Part shown: in pieces, positions 44,947 to 57,898 of the stretch | How positions within the stretch are numbered: the first letter of the stretch is position 1 | Layout of the letters: every line of letters starts with the position of its first letter | Source: Anniella stebbinsi | Taxonomy: Eukaryota; Chordata; Lepidosauria; Squamata; Anniellidae | Assembly: GCA_029215795.1 (NCBI GenBank) | Contig: JARDYH010000006.1 | Location: 21,095,501-21,159,500 of the forward strand | Reading direction: 5' to 3' | DNA: 64,000 nt | The notes under the pieces: model-generated | Told to the model about the DNA's origin: nothing | Database searches by the model: none | What the model saw: only the letters and a program-made list of their open reading frames with translations | Translations under genes and position numbers: made by a program

Positions 44947-46404
44947 GTGTGTAAAAGTACTGATAAAGCAAGTTGATTTGAACTTCTTCTAAAATGGCTC
45001 TAGCCTACGTATATTTACTCTATGATTAAATGCTGTGTTACCATCCTCATATAGGGCAACTCTGTTGTAAGTCCACCAGACTTTCCAACAAATAGAAGCA
45101 GCTATGTTTATTTGTGTTAAATCTGATGCTCAGGAAGTAGACATCACCAAAGAGTCATTTACCTCTCTCAAAATTTGCACTCATTATATATTTCACTTTA
45201 TAGTGAAGCCATTCATATAATTACAAGTTCTCTCTGAGGCAAGCAAAGAAACTAGCATGAAATGTATTTTAAAATGCAAGTGTGGCTTGCATTTTTCTTC
45301 TGAATTTTCCTTCCAAAAGCCTTGGTGCTAAATACAAATTAGACACTTTTACCATTGAATAATTTGCTCTGCTTCTCCTAGTCTACTAAGGTTGGGAAAA
45401 GGCAAGTCAGAGCTGCAACAGAAGTTGCAGGAGTGGGGGAATGGAGGATTTGGGGCAAGGGAAGCGAGTCAGCTTCCATCAGTTTTCCTCTTTTTAAACA
45501 ACTTACCCTCACAGTGGAATAAAGAGCTTTTTCATTTTTTTATATTCATCCTTGACAGATGTAGCTTATTAATAAATTAAAGGTCAAAGATGAACATAAA
45601 AAATGAAAAAGCGCTTTCTTCTACTCTGCTTGGAAGTTACTTAAAAAGAAAAAGAAAAGTCATTGATTTGTGAATTGGGTTTCCTGGAACAGGAGTGTTA
45701 CGGGGAGAAAAGAGGAAACCAGGGGTAGAACAGGCTACACAGCTTTCACGTGTTTCCAGACAGAATGGTAAAACTGAGCTGTGGCAGATTTCTCTCCTAA
45801 GGTGTGAACCTGGTTTCCCTCCCACCTTTGCAACATAAATGGCAGACGCACATGCCAGCAAACTGGATGCAGATTCAGTTATCAATTTTCCCCATGCTTC
45901 AAGCAGGTTTGTCTGCATTTTTAAAAATGGTTTTAAAGCCCCACATGTACATTTTATTCCTTAATTTGATGCATATGTTTTTTTAAAAAAGTGCAATATA
46001 TTTAAAAAGCATTTCAAAGCAACTCCAAAGGGGAGAGAGAGGGGTTTATGAAGACACAGGTGTCAATCAAACAGCACTGTGCCCGGCCAGCTTCAGCTGG
46101 AAACTCACAATATGTTTGTTCCAAGAGCTCAACCTGTGGGTGAAAATAGTTCATTTGAACAGAATGAGTGCACATCTAGGGAACCTTCACTTCTCAAACA
46201 ACATTACATCTAGACACACCTTTAGAGCATGATTTAGGAGATCAGGAATCCCCCTTCTCTCTCTCTCTCTTAAGCAATTAGTGATTCCACAGAGGCAAGT
46301 GTCACTAGGGGATGGGAGGGTGAATGCCCATACATGTTTCCCCCCTGCACCTCCATGGAGTTAATAGGAGCTGGGAAGGAGGGTGGATCAGGAGAACAGT
46401 ATTT
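44947..46404. other. No recognised feature
   Basis: AT-rich flank. The short frames have no family features, and no repeat is named. Confidence 0.45.
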
Positions 46405-46790
46405 ATTAATTCATGTATTTACAATATTTGCATATAGCTCCACATCTAGACAGGTTCTGGGGTGGTGAACAACATGAGAGAAACTGAACAAAAGATAAAA
46501 AGAATGAAACATGATATTAAAATTATTCTTTAAAAAACAAAGTGCCAATAAAACCAAGGCTGGTCCATCAAGGAAGGCTTCCTGGTAAAGCACCATTTTT
46601 CAAGAGGTGCTGAAAACAACACGGGGCTGGTGCCTGCCTGACCTCCAGAGGCAAGGAGTTCCATAGGATGTGAGCCTCCACACTGAAGTATCTTCTCCAG
46701 GTGGACTCCAGTGGGGCCAGCATCAGCATGGGAAGAAGGACACACCCATTATTACCACACCCCAAGTTGTGCTGTTTTCTGTTTTTAAGA
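46405..46790 (-). repeat. Interspersed repeat fragment, LINE-like
   Basis: The minus-strand frame gives YFSVEAHILWNSLPLEVRQ then LLKNGALPGSLPW, which resembles C-terminal remnants of L2/CR1-like ORFs (LWNSLPxEVR). The opposite end is ATTTATTAATTCATGTATTT. Class uncertain. Confidence 0.45.
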
Positions 46791-46911
46791 GTACTGCTGA
46801 TTTCAGATTTTACACTAGCCTAAACTGCCTTTCTCATGATCTTCAATTGTAATGGATTTATTGTCATTCATGGTATCTTTATTTTTTATTGCTTTGATTG
46901 TATCACACTGA

Positions 46912-47520
46912 TTGAATCATAGAATAGCAGAGATGGAAGGGGCCTATAAGGTCATTGAGGCCAACCCCCTGCTCAATGCAGGAATCCACCTTAAAACATA
47001 CCTGACAGATGGCTGTCCAGCTGCCTCTTGAATGCCTCTAATGTGGGAGAGCCCACCACCTCCCTAGGTCATTGGTTCCATTGTCATACTGCTCTAACAG
47101 TCAGGAAGTTTTTCCTGCTGCCCAGCTGGAATCTGGCTTCCTGTAACTTCAGCCCATTATTCCATGTCCTACACTCTGGGATGATAGAGAAGAGATCCTG
47201 GCCTTCCTCTGTGTGAAAAGAGAAGATTGAGGGAGACATGATAGCACTCTTCAAATACAAGAGTGCTATCATGTCTCCCCTCAATCTTCTCTTTTCCAGG
47301 CTAAACATGCCCAGTTCTTTCAGTCTCTCCTCATAGGGCTTTGTTTCCAGACTCCTGATCATACTCGTTGCCCTCCTCTGAAAACGCTCCAGCTTGTCTG
47401 CATCCTTCTTGAAGTGTGGTGCCCAGAACTGGACGCAATACTCAAAATGGGGCCTAACCAGTGCCAAATAGAGGGGAACCAGTACCTCGCACAATTTGCT
47501 TTTTTGAAGCCACATCACAC
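46912..47520 (-). pseudogene. CR1 LINE ORF2 C-terminus and 3' end
   Basis: On the minus strand: [89 protein letters not shown] and NFLTVRAV. This is the standard CR1 C-terminus. The 3' end at 46912 reads on the minus strand into CTATTCTATGATTC, the CR1 tail. A fold-back duplication at 47216-47295 inserts extra residues into an otherwise continuous frame. Confidence 0.88.
47216..47295. repeat. Fold-back duplication within CR1
   Basis: Arms of about 36 bp, AAGATTGAGGGAGACATGAT onward and its complement, separated by 8 bases. CR1 copies normally contain this sequence once. Confidence 0.85.
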
Positions 47521-47836
47521 TGCTGGCTTATATTCATATTGGAGCTTATGGTTTTAAATTATACTTTTTTTAAAAAAAAAATAATTTTTATTTTTCAAAA
47601 TAAAATACAACATAATCACAACATAAAATACAATACCAAATTAACAATCCCTTCACAACCCCCCGTGCTCCCCTCCCCCCAGAGACCTGTCTTTATTCAT
47701 TTATACATTTTTCCAAAATTGTAAAGAGTCTTTTAAAGGTGAACATCCTTTCCCCTTTATTAATACATATTCCAAAAATGGACTCCATATATTTTCAAAA
47801 TCATTCTTCCTGGATAGTCCCCTCTTTACTTTAAGA

Positions 47837-50800
47837 TTACATGTTATTCTCTTTAATCCTAACCGATAATAACTTTAACATTCTTGCATTCCAAATCCTC
47901 CCCCAGTTATCATCATTAATTTGTTCCTTTAGATCATCTTCCCATATCGTTTTAAGAGAGTCTCGTTGATCTCCATCCACTATCAGAATTTTATAAATTT
48001 CACTAATCAAACCTTTCTTACTTTTATTTTCCCCATTCTTTTCTCTTGCTTCTATTAAATCTTCAAATCTAGTATTATCTCTACAATCCTTATTCTTCTT
48101 TTTCCAATCCTGTGTCCATCGTTCTAATTGTATACATTTAAACCAAGCTATCTTTTGTCCTCTTAATTGCTCTCCTATTTGCTCCTTATTAGTAATTCTT
48201 TCCATCCAATCTTTCAATTTAATAATTCTCTGACCCCTCAATCCCCCTTCCAACTCTCTCTTTAAATTTCCTGGGAAGTTTTCCATTACTACCACTGGAG
48301 TTAAAGGAGAACTTCCTGGTATTAATTTTCCTTTAAATCTCTCCCATATCTCTAAAATATTTTTTAATAGTGGATTATCCAATCCCTTCCATTCTTTCTT
48401 TTGTAATTTGGTGAAGAAAATATTTTGTAATTTTAAATCTATTCCTCCTGTTTGCGTCTCTAACCATTCTAATTCATCCTCCCCTAATATACTATTTATA
48501 ACATGTCTTAATTGATTAGCTATTTAATACATCTTTATATTTGGAAGTCCCAACCCTCCTTTCTTTTGTGTCTTATACCATCTCCCTTTGTTAATCCTTG
48601 CTTTTTTATCCCCATTACAATAAGCATTTATCATATTTTGCCAACTCTTTAACTCTACTTCCGTTATTTTAATTGGTAACATTCTAAACAAGAAATTAAT
48701 CTTAGGTAATATCTTCATTTTAATAACCGCTATTCTACCAAACCATGAATGCTTTAACTTTCTATAAACCTCTAATTTTTTCAATATCTGTTTCTTCAGA
48801 CTATTAAAATTAATTTCTTCTAACCTTTCTAAATCTTTTGCTGTATTAACTCCTAAATAACGAACTATGTCTTTAATCTTAAGATCTAATTTTATATTAC
48901 ACTGCTCTCTTTCCTTCTTGTTATAATTGAATAACATCATTTCGGACTTCCCCCAATTTACTTGTAATCCTGTGAACTCCCCAAATTCTCTTAAATGCCG
49001 CTTAATCACCTCCCCACTCTCCAGAGGATTTTTTAATGTCAATAATGTATCATCCGCAAACATATTGATTTTTATCTTTTCTTTTCCTCCTATTCCTTTT
49101 AATCTTCCATCTTCCCTGATAACATTCGCCAAAATTTCAATAACTATTGCAAATAATATCGGGGAAAATGGACACCCTGCCTAGTACCCCGGGCTAAGGA
49201 AATCTGTTGCATTAACCCATCATTAACCATTATCACTGCTTTATTATTATCATACAACTGATCTATCACTCCTACAAATTTATCTCTAAACCCAATTGTT
49301 TTAATAATCGTTTTTAATGCTGGCCATTCCACACAATCAAAGGCTTTGAAAATATCTAATGCTATCAGCGCTACTTTTATATTCCTTTTTTAATAACGTT
49401 TATTATATTCAGAACTCTCCCTATTAAATTAGGCATTTGCCTCCCTGATATAAATCCACATTGATCTTTCTTAATATATTTACTTATAAAAGTACTCATT
49501 CTTTTTGCCATAATTGCCGTAAAAAAATTTGAATCTTGATTTATTAAAGAAATAGGTCTATAAGAAGCTGGGTCCGTCAAATCTTTATCTGGTTTCGGGA
49601 TTAATATTATCAAAGAATGATCCCATGATGGTGGGGTCTTCCCTCCCTCTATTATACTATTAAATATTTTTTTCAATCTTGGTATCAATATATCTCTAAA
49701 ACTCTTATAATATTCCGGCCCCAGCCCATCTAACCCCGGAGATTTCCCTCCTTTTAATTTATCAATAATTCCTTCTATTTCTTTTTCTGTAACCAAACCT
49801 TCCATATAATCCCTATCTTCTCCCTGTAATTTTATTTTCCATTTTTTCTCTACGTACTCCCCTACTCTTACCTGTGGGCCCATATCAGATGCATATAATT
49901 CCTTATAAAATTCCTGAAATATATTTATCTTTCATTAAATTACAACTTTCCTCTGTTTTATCTTTAATTGTTCCTATCGTATTCTTTGCCTTCTTCGACT
50001 AAGTGGACCTGGCCAACATCCTAGAATTTTTATTACTGTATTCAAAAAAATCCCTTTTCAAATATAACAAATCCTTTTGCACCCTTTCTAAATCCTCTTT
50101 CTCAAGTTCCTTCTTTTTAGCTTGAAGTTGAGCATATAGGCGTCTATCCTTTGTTATTCTTATTTGTTCCTCTAAATACCTTACCTCCTTTTCTATCTTT
50201 TTATTTTGTGCTTCCTGTTGTCTTCTTAAAGTATATGATTCCCTAATACACATCCCTCTTGCCACCACCTTCATCGTGTCCCAAACTATCCCATGAGAGT
50301 TTTGTTCTATTTCATTAATATCCCATATTGTCTGAATTTCTTTTTTCATTTTCTCAACAATATTTTTATAATTTAAAATCCTTGTATCCATTCTCCATCT
50401 CTTTGCTTCTCTATAATCTTTCTTCATTTTAATATCCATACTCATTAATGCATGATCCGTGACTTTAATAACTCCTATATCACAATCTATAATTTTTGAA
50501 ATCATCTTCTTTGATACAAAAATATAATCTATCCTAGAGTAACTCTTATACTTCGGTGAGTAAAAAGTATATTTCCTTTCTTCTCCTTTTATTAATCTCC
50601 AAACATCTACTAATTCTTTTTCCATCATCAATTTACTTAAACTGGTTTTACCATCACCTTTAAAATCCCTCATTATATTTTCTTTATCCTTCCCTTTATC
50701 CATCACCATATTAAAGTCACCTGACAACACAATATTCTTTTTCCCCATATCTCCCACAGCATTAAAAACTTTCTCATAAAATTCCATCTGTTTCCCATTT

Positions 50801-51141
50801 GGAGCATATACATTAATCAATACATATTCCTCCTTCCCCACAGTACAATAAATTATAAAAAATCTGCCCAGTTCATCCCTCTTCACTTTTTGTATATTAA
50901 TACTACATTTTTTAGAAATTATTATCACTACTCCTCTCGCTTTAGAAGTACCATATGCCTTCTCATAAACGCCCACATCCCTCATTTTAAGCTCATTTAG
51001 ACCTTCCTTCAATTGATGAGTTTCTTGCAAAAATATAACATCTGCTTTTTCTTTATTTAACAATGCTTCTATCTTTTTCATTTTAATAACAGTTCCCAGC
51101 CCCTTAACATTTAAAGTTACCACTCTTAATTTATTTTCCAT
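47837..51141 (-). pseudogene. L1 ORF2, endonuclease intact, C-terminus deleted
   Basis: From MENKLRVVTL at 51141 the frame is open to 49999 and contains a complete endonuclease: LNVKGLG, FLQETHQ, VNVYAPNGKQ, GDFNMVMD, RIDYIFVSKK, VTDHALMSMD. After a stop at 49999 the reverse transcriptase continues in shifted frames: KLKGGKSPGLDGLGPE and PKPDKDLTDPASYRPISLI (49883-49377), GTRQG (49332-49144), then the catalytic FADD box with INMFADDTLLTL (49132-48524). The last piece (48382-47837) ends at RIKENN. About 380 bp present in copy A, including the CX3CX7HX4C cluster, is missing, with a short AATAA(C) homology at the junction. Confidence 0.88.
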
Positions 51142-51380
51142 CTTCCCAATCATAATGCTCTTTATTGGTCTCTGACTGTGTTACATATACCCCCTTCCCT
51201 CGCCCTCCCTCCCACACTTACCCCAAATTTCTCCCCCCTCATCACCAGACCTTCCTGGGCAATAGTCCCAATTTCTTTTAGAACTCTTTGGGGGGGGAGG
51301 TGACCTCACAATCCCGGAGCGATAGTAGACCTTCCCCTCCCTTTAAACTCTTCTTCCATCCCTTTTAATCCAAAACTCAG

Positions 51381-52391
51381 TCACAGACTTCCTCCTCCTG
51401 CTGCCCCTTGTTGTTCCTCCAGCTCTCTTCCTCCCTCTGCAGTTTCCTCAGTCAGTCCCAACTTCTCCAGCAGTTCCATCCCTTGCTCACATGATGTTAT
51501 TCTGTGTTGATTCCCCTGCCACACAAATCTCAGGAAAACTGGGTATCCCCAGCTATACGCAATAGCCTTCTTCCGCAGGGTCACCATGCACAGTCTCACA
51601 CTTTTCCGCCATTGGATAGTTTGAGGACAAAAATCATTGTAGACCTGAATTGGTGTTGATTGAAGCATCGGTTGTCCCGCACATCTAATTGCTTGCATTA
51701 ACTTTTCTTTCTTGTAATAATTCGCAAATTTTACAATTATATCCCTTGGGAGCATTCCTCTTTTTTTATATCCAACTCTATGGATCCTTTCGATGTCTTG
51801 ATCTTCCCAAACTGTTTGGGGGTCCACTTCCTTAATCCATTTCAATATCATATCTCTCAAGATCTTTGGGTTTTCCCCCTGCTGCTCCTGAAAGGCTCTA
51901 ATTCGGATATTTGCTATTCTGTCTCGATCCTCCATAGCAATTAGAAGCAAGTCCATATCTTGTAATTGGATTCCTTGCTGTCAGGTAAGCTCTGTGTTTT
52001 CCTCTGTTTGCTTCTCCAAAGATGTCAGTTTCTCCACTACATTTTGAAAGCCAGTTAAAATTTCTTTTTGGGAATCCAAAATATTCTTTGAGACCTCTCT
52101 CATGAGGTTCTGCTGTTGCTTTGCCAAAGCTTCATTCAGCATTTCTTTAAAGTTAGCCAGCATTCCCTCTGCTGCCATCTGTTGACTTTCCTGAGGCTTA
52201 GCAGTTTTAGGAACTGCTCCTGACTTAGTTCCAGCTTTATGATTCCCACTTCCGCTTTGACACGGAGCAGTTTTCTCTTTATCCGGCATAATTCTAGTAA
52301 GCCGATCCAAATTCTTATCAGAAGGGTGCTGTCTAATTTTTCTCGTCCACTTAGGAGAAGATAACAACTTCTCTCGTGGTTTTTTATTCAT
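51381..52391 (-). pseudogene. L1 ORF1 protein, one nonsense codon
   Basis: The frame runs 336 residues from MNKKPREKLL to the stop at 51381, aligning throughout with ORF1 of copy A: SPKWTRK, coiled coil with LTSLEKQTEENTEL, then DRIANIRIRAFQEQQGE, RIHRVGYKKRGMLPRDIIV and FANYYKKEKLMQ. A single in-frame TGA (51978-51980) between the coiled coil and the RRM-like domain is the only disruption, and the frame continues unchanged on both sides. The first part would by itself encode only the N-terminus and coiled coil. Confidence 0.88.
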
Positions 52392-52767
52392 CTGGCATTC
52401 AGCCAAATACACCGAAAATCAGCAGCACATTCCCATTAACTCACAACACCAGACAAGTCTTAAAATCTTCTTATCCCCTTTCAGGATACTTCAGTATGAG
52501 GAAAAGATATATTCTCCACAACGTAATACCCAAATTGCCTGTCTCTGGCAGCTAGCCCAGAATTCTTTATCTTCTTCGGCCGCTGTAAACTTATCTCTCC
52601 CTCCTCAAATGCATCCTTAATTCCAATTCATAAAACAGCTTTGTAACTTACAGTTCGAAGTCTCAAAATAGGGATTTTGTTGTTTAAGAAATCACTTCTC
52701 CGGGAGAGAAAAAGATGTCCACCCTCACTCCATTGTCCCGAAGCCACGCTCCTTTTAAATTATACTT

Positions 52768-53429
52768 AGTCACCTGGAGGCCCTCACTGAATGATATGAA
52801 TTGCATACTCTTACATACAGGCATTTACAATCCCACACTTTTGCATTTTAGGTGTAAAACTTTATGGGTTTTGGTGCACACTTCTTTGCTGAATACCTAA
52901 GTGGCAGTAGAAGGAAGCGGTGGTGGGGCCCCACAGGAGGAAGGAAGGGTTGTGGAAAATAAATGAAAGGGAGTGGCGGAGTCTGATAGGAGGAAGGAAA
53001 AGTGACTGTAGGGGTGGGGGTGGAAGGAAAGGTAGCAGTGAAGAAAGGAAGGAAGGAAAGATGTGGGGAGAGCAGCAAGCCTACCAATTCCAAGCGCATT
53101 CTGATTCTAAGCAGGAAAACAGGATGAAGCCAGCAAGGCGAAGGGGGCAGCAAAGGGAGGATGTGGAACTGCCAGGAAGTGTAGCAACCACCAGCCATGG
53201 CAGACAGAATGGAAGAGGAGGAATATAATCTGAAGTGAGTGGAGGGGGGGTTGCAAGGGCTCTGGCAGGGCCATGGGGGGGGGCGTTGGCAGGTGCATAC
53301 GCACTCATGAGTGCAACATTGCCACACTCTGGCCTAAGAAATGCAAGTAATCTAGCATTTCCAACTTTTGGTTTTCAAAAATTCTAGGATGGAGGGCAGA
53401 GTGCCTCTGAGCATATGTAGCCAAAAAAG
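52768..53429. other. Purine-rich sequence, no gene
   Basis: GGAAGG-rich tracts on the plus strand at 52910-53230 create long open frames on both strands. No family features are seen. Confidence 0.5.
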
Positions 53430-53880
53430 TTGTAGATAGGAGAACATGGATAGGAAGACATTTTTCTCCTTCTCCCATGATACTAGAACCCAGTGGGGTC
53501 ATCCCATGAAGCTGACTGGTGAGAGATTCAGAACAGATAAAAGGAAGGATGTCTTCACACAGCGCATAGTTAACCTCTGGAATTCACTACCACAAGATGT
53601 GGTGATGGGCACCAATTTGGATGGCTTTGAAAGAGGGTGGGATATAATCCTGGAGAAGGCTACCAATGGCTACTAGGTCTGGTGGCTATATACTACCTCC
53701 CATATCCGAGGCAGTAAGCTTATATGACCAGTTGCTGGGGAATATGGGTGGGAGGGAGCAGTTGCACCTGTGTCCTGCTTGTGGGTTTGTGATCGGGAGT
53801 TGGTCAACCACTGTGTGAACAGAGTGCTGGACTTGATGGACCCTTGGTCTGATCCAACATGGCTGTTCTTATGTTATCCC
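53430..53880 (+). mobile_element. CR1-like LINE 3' end
   Basis: The plus-strand frame gives RFRTDKRKDVFTQRIVNLWN, SLPQDVVMGTNLDGFERGWD, a CR1-family C-terminus. The 3' UTR ends in GGACTTGATGGACCCTTGGT, CTGATCCAACATGGCTGTTC and TTATGTT. The complement of this tail recurs at 63189-63365. Confidence 0.78.
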
Positions 53881-54461
53881 TGGGTTTGGTATATATATAT
53901 AATTACACATATATATTAGCTAACTTTCAATTTAATTAGCTATCCCACTATGGACAAAACAACATGGTATATTTACCACAGCTTTAAGATTCATCATTGA
54001 ACATATGACTTGCTACCATATTCCATTGCATGTACTAACTCAATTTTCTTTCAGTCAAGCCATTCATTTTTATTGCAGTTTACTGCTGACATTTGGAACA
54101 AGGTAAATAAACTCCTCCCTCCTGGAGGTAAGAGGAGATCACTGTTTTAAATATCAGCAACTTTGAGTATTTTTAACTTTCAGATTTTCTCCATTTCATT
54201 GCTGCAAAAGGAAATCATCTCTTCCACCAGTGTTCACTTCCTTAATGACCTACATCTTACAAAAGCAAAATCCAAATGTTGTTGATATTTTGGGCCTTTG
54301 GCAGCTTCCTAGTGTCAGGCTGGCTTTGTCATTGTCTCTTAGACACCACATTTCCCATCTTGGAAGTACAATTGTGCTGCTTTCCATTCTTCCACCTTCC
54401 CCGTGGTGCAAACTACCAGCCTCCCAGAACTGGCCAGGAGAAAGTATTCATAATGCAAAAT
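53881..54461. other. No recognised feature
   Basis: Short (TA)n at 53890-53900. No gene signal. Confidence 0.45.
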
Positions 54462-54671
54462 TAGGGTGACCAGATAAAATCCAGGTCAGGGCTCATGTAA
54501 CTTTAACAGTTGTAGAGAAAAGAGAATTTCAGCCAGTGTCATTTGTATGCAATCAGTTCCTGGTGAAATTCCCTCTTCATCACAACAGTTAAAGTGCAGG
54601 GCCCCTGCCTTCTTTTGTATATGGACACTCTAGTATAGTGCATGCACCTTTAACTGTTGTGATGAAGAGGG
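54462..54671. mobile_element. hAT-type palindromic MITE, truncated copy
   Basis: It starts TAGGGTGACCAGATAAAATC and follows copy 1 (6919) through GATGAAGAGGG, then stops at 54671. The right third and terminus are absent. Confidence 0.8.
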
Positions 54672-55170
54672 TGAGGTGGTCATAACCTCTCTGTTTCGAC
54701 CAGAATACTAGTCAGTGGTCACACTGTATGGTCTAGATGAGTATTTAGGCACCCAGCACTTAACATACAGACTGACAGATGGGCAGCTCCTACAAGGAGC
54801 AGTGATGGGCGGCTAAAGGGGTTTTTTGGTCTCATGTGATTGCGGAAAGTGAGGAAGTGAAAAACTGGGAAAACAATAAAGTATTTCTGTCCTCGGTCAC
54901 AGACCCTTATTTATGCATGTGCACACATTTCATAGATTTTGATTAATAGATACATTTTGTGTTTGTGTTCATTGCTTCTTGTGGGAAGAATTGTGTGTGT
55001 GTATGCATGAGAAAGATGACAGAGGAAGAGATGATATAAACAGTTGCATCTAATGACTGTATCTAGATAAACTGCCAGGTCTAACACTATATATGTGACA
55101 GCCACCAGAGACTAGATGTAGCATGACCAGGCCGCAGGATGTCTAGCATGGCATAAGGCTATGCTGGGCA
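54672..55170. other. Unclassified; possible small LTR at 54672-54901
   Basis: TGAGGTGGTC...CCTCGGTCACA with AATAAA at 54875-54880 has LTR-like ends, and it begins exactly where the hAT copy breaks off. No target duplication and no matching hAT remainder were found downstream, so this is weak. Confidence 0.3.
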
Positions 55171-55400
55171 TTTTTGGCTTTGATCACTTCTATTTCTGCA
55201 AAACCCAAATCAGTACTCATTGACTGGCTCTCTTCACAACCCATCAGAGCTGGCAATATGGTAACAGACAATGCTATGAACATTGTAACACCCTGGACAG
55301 TGGGGTTAAAACACATCCTCTACATACTAAATGTGACATTGAGTTTGGTGACACAGTGCATAGGCTGTGTGGACACTTGTATCACTCAGCCATTGCTCAG
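55171..55400 (+). pseudogene. hAT (ZBED-type) transposase fragment
   Basis: The frame gives NMVTDNAMNIVTPWTVGLKH, ILYILNVTLSLVTQ, resembling the hAT block VTDNAxNMVAAxxxxGWxHxxCFAHTLNLVVQ around the second catalytic aspartate. Upstream and downstream blocks are not recognisable. Confidence 0.55.
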
Positions 55401-57895
55401 ACCTAGCTGACCCAGCTCCAGCAACATGTAACCAACACTGCCTTAACCACATGGCCACACAATGGAATGGTACACTACAGAGAGTGGAGAGACAATAGCC
55501 ATCATCAGAAGTTAGGCTCCATGTGTTCAAAGAATACATGAAAAGGGGAGCAAGGATATGCAGACTGGCCCCATGCCTGCCATCTTCTGTAAGCTCCATT
55601 TCCAGATCTTCACATATCAGGCAGAAGTTCTGAAATTTGAACTTGTGTACACTCAGCTGAACGCATATAGGTTCCTCCATATAACCAGGACCTCTGATCG
55701 CACAGCTCCCCCCATTGCATGGAGTAGCTTACGCACAGCCTGTTGAATGCATGTAGGTTCCCCCATCAGACCTTCCATCCAATGCATGAAGGCCTGGGGG
55801 TGGAGTTGACAGTGATGTTGATGTGGGAAGTAGGACCAATGCAGATATGGAGCCTAATTTCTGGAGGGGGCTTATGCAAGAAGCAGTGTGTACGAGGCTT
55901 GGGCTTTTTACACCAAGTTTTGGAGTTAGCCCCTGAAACACAGCATGATTTTGTAGCCCCACAAAACAGGGATGGCCCTTTCAGGGAATGTGAGTTGAAA
56001 TAATTTCTTCAGTTCAGATGCTGGGGTAGTTACCATTGCATTCTTTTGTAAAACTTTGGTAAGCCAATGCCTGTGGCCACAACAGGGGTGGGCTTTTATT
56101 CCTCCCCCCCTCCAAGCATCCCCTCACATATTTCTGGCTACACCATATTTTCACATATGCCTCTGGAATCCTCCACACACCCCACTCAAACCAGATGGTC
56201 TTGTTCAGCTCCTCCACTGCTAAAATAGCAAATGCAGGTGGCAAATTGCAGGCAGCCTTTTTGGTTCAATCCATTGGTTCAGTAATGCAATGGGGATGAT
56301 GCAGCATTATTAAGAACATGTGCCAAATTGCAGCCCTGCTGAAATCAAAAAGAGGTTATGGGAACCACACTTACACTGACTATTTCTTCCTTTAAGGTTA
56401 TGTTGGAAGCAAAGCAATCTCTTATCCCAGCCCTGCTGCCAAAGATCATTCCTACAAGTGATCTTCATACCTAAACATCCGTGAAGACTTAATGTGTGAA
56501 TGTCTTAGAAACATGAATTGTTTCCCTGACGATACATAAACAATGGAATAAATTCAAAGTATATTGTTTGACGTGGAATGAATCCATGTACATAACACAC
56601 TACATTGCCATCTGCTCTATGTGCTTTATTTATTAGCCAGGGATTAACCTCCTGCCCAAATAATGAAGGTTGCTGAATGGATTTGAGTAGAAGCTATTCT
56701 ATCCATCACGAACTGAAACAGTCTATTAAATATTCTGAAGTTTTTAAAATGTAGAACAGCCAGAGAAAGAAATTGGGTAAAGTAGGGGTCATTGAGGCGT
56801 GATGCTTGGGTGTCACAAATGCACCAGAGTCATAAGCAAGATGCATATGAGTGTATATATTTCCGTAGGTATTAAGAAATAAAGCTCACTCACAAGCAAT
56901 AATTCATTGACCAATGTAAGGCATGTAACTCAGTTCAAAAATAAAGAAACTCCAGTAACAAAAATACAGGAGACAACAAAGACAGAGGGGCATCCCATTT
57001 ATTATGTGTGAATGTGGCCTTTGTTCTGCTTTGAAACTTTCAATTTATTTTTGTAAGGATGAGGAAATTGCCTTGTTCTATTGCAAAGCTGTCTGAGCTC
57101 ACTTGAACATTTCCTTTCTTTGAAGACTGATATCTGTTGGGACTTATCCAGAAATATAAGGTCAAAAGCTCACAAAGCTTTTTGTTGTTGTTGTTGTTGT
57201 AAGCAACATAGCTCTGCATGCAAAGTTACAGAGCTGGGGAGAAAGCACTTTGAAAGCTTTTGAACTTTGTAAGCCTATACCATGGATGGTGATGGATCAG
57301 GACAGTGATGGGGGCCAGGAGCTAGGTTGCTAGGTTAAGAAACTCCATTTCATGCCACAAGATGTTCTGTTCAGAAAGAATGCAAAGACAGAAGTAGAGT
57401 ATCTTGGTTTATGATACTCAATGTCCCCCCAACCCCAGTCCCGACATGGCTAATGCTAAATGAAAAAAAAAATTAAAGACAGAAAGCAAGAGACAATCTA
57501 TTCCCAAATTGGACCATATGAAGCAACATTCAAAAAGGATTGCTCCAAACACCATTGATTTCCTGGCCTAGAATACTTAACATATATTTATTTTAAATGT
57601 CCTTTCTACTAAAACGATATATGCCTAGTTTAGTTTCTCAAATTGTCTTAGTTGTACAACATGCAGCCATTTAGGCACCAGGCTGTCCATTCTATTTAGG
57701 AAAGCTCCTAATAAATATACGTGCTTTTTATCCTGTACTGCTGGGTTTTATAAAATAGTAATGCTGCTTTCTTTTAATAGAGTTTAGGAGATCGTTAGTT
57801 GTGTGATTTTTAATGTTTATTTTATAAGTCACCTAGAAGACTTTTTCTAGTGGAAAGGTAGGGTAGAAACTCTTCAAACAATCAAGCATGTAGAC
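55401..57895. other. No recognised feature
   Basis: (TTG)n at 57182-57200. The open frames here show no family signature, and I see no repeat that I can name. Confidence 0.45.
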
Positions 57896-57898
57896 AGT

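Larger units (their letters stand above)
47567..52752 (-). mobile_element. L1 retrotransposon, copy B, complete ends
   Basis: A perfect 15-bp duplication, TTTTAAATTATACTT, flanks it at 47552-47566 and 52753-52767. On the minus strand it has a 5' UTR (52752-52392), ORF1, G-rich spacer, ORF2, a 3' UTR close to copy A, and an A/T tail at 47567-47585. The length is 5,186 bp. It is inserted next to the CR1 fragment. ORF1 has one stop, and ORF2 has several frameshifts and lacks its C-terminal 380 bp or so. Confidence 0.93.

Noticed and set aside
52848..53327. 159-codon minus-strand frame
   Set aside because: Generated by purine-rich GGAAGG tracts on the opposite strand; no domain.
54672..54901. 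Small solo LTR
   Set aside because: TG...CA ends and AATAAA are present, but no target duplication and no continuation of the interrupted hAT were found.
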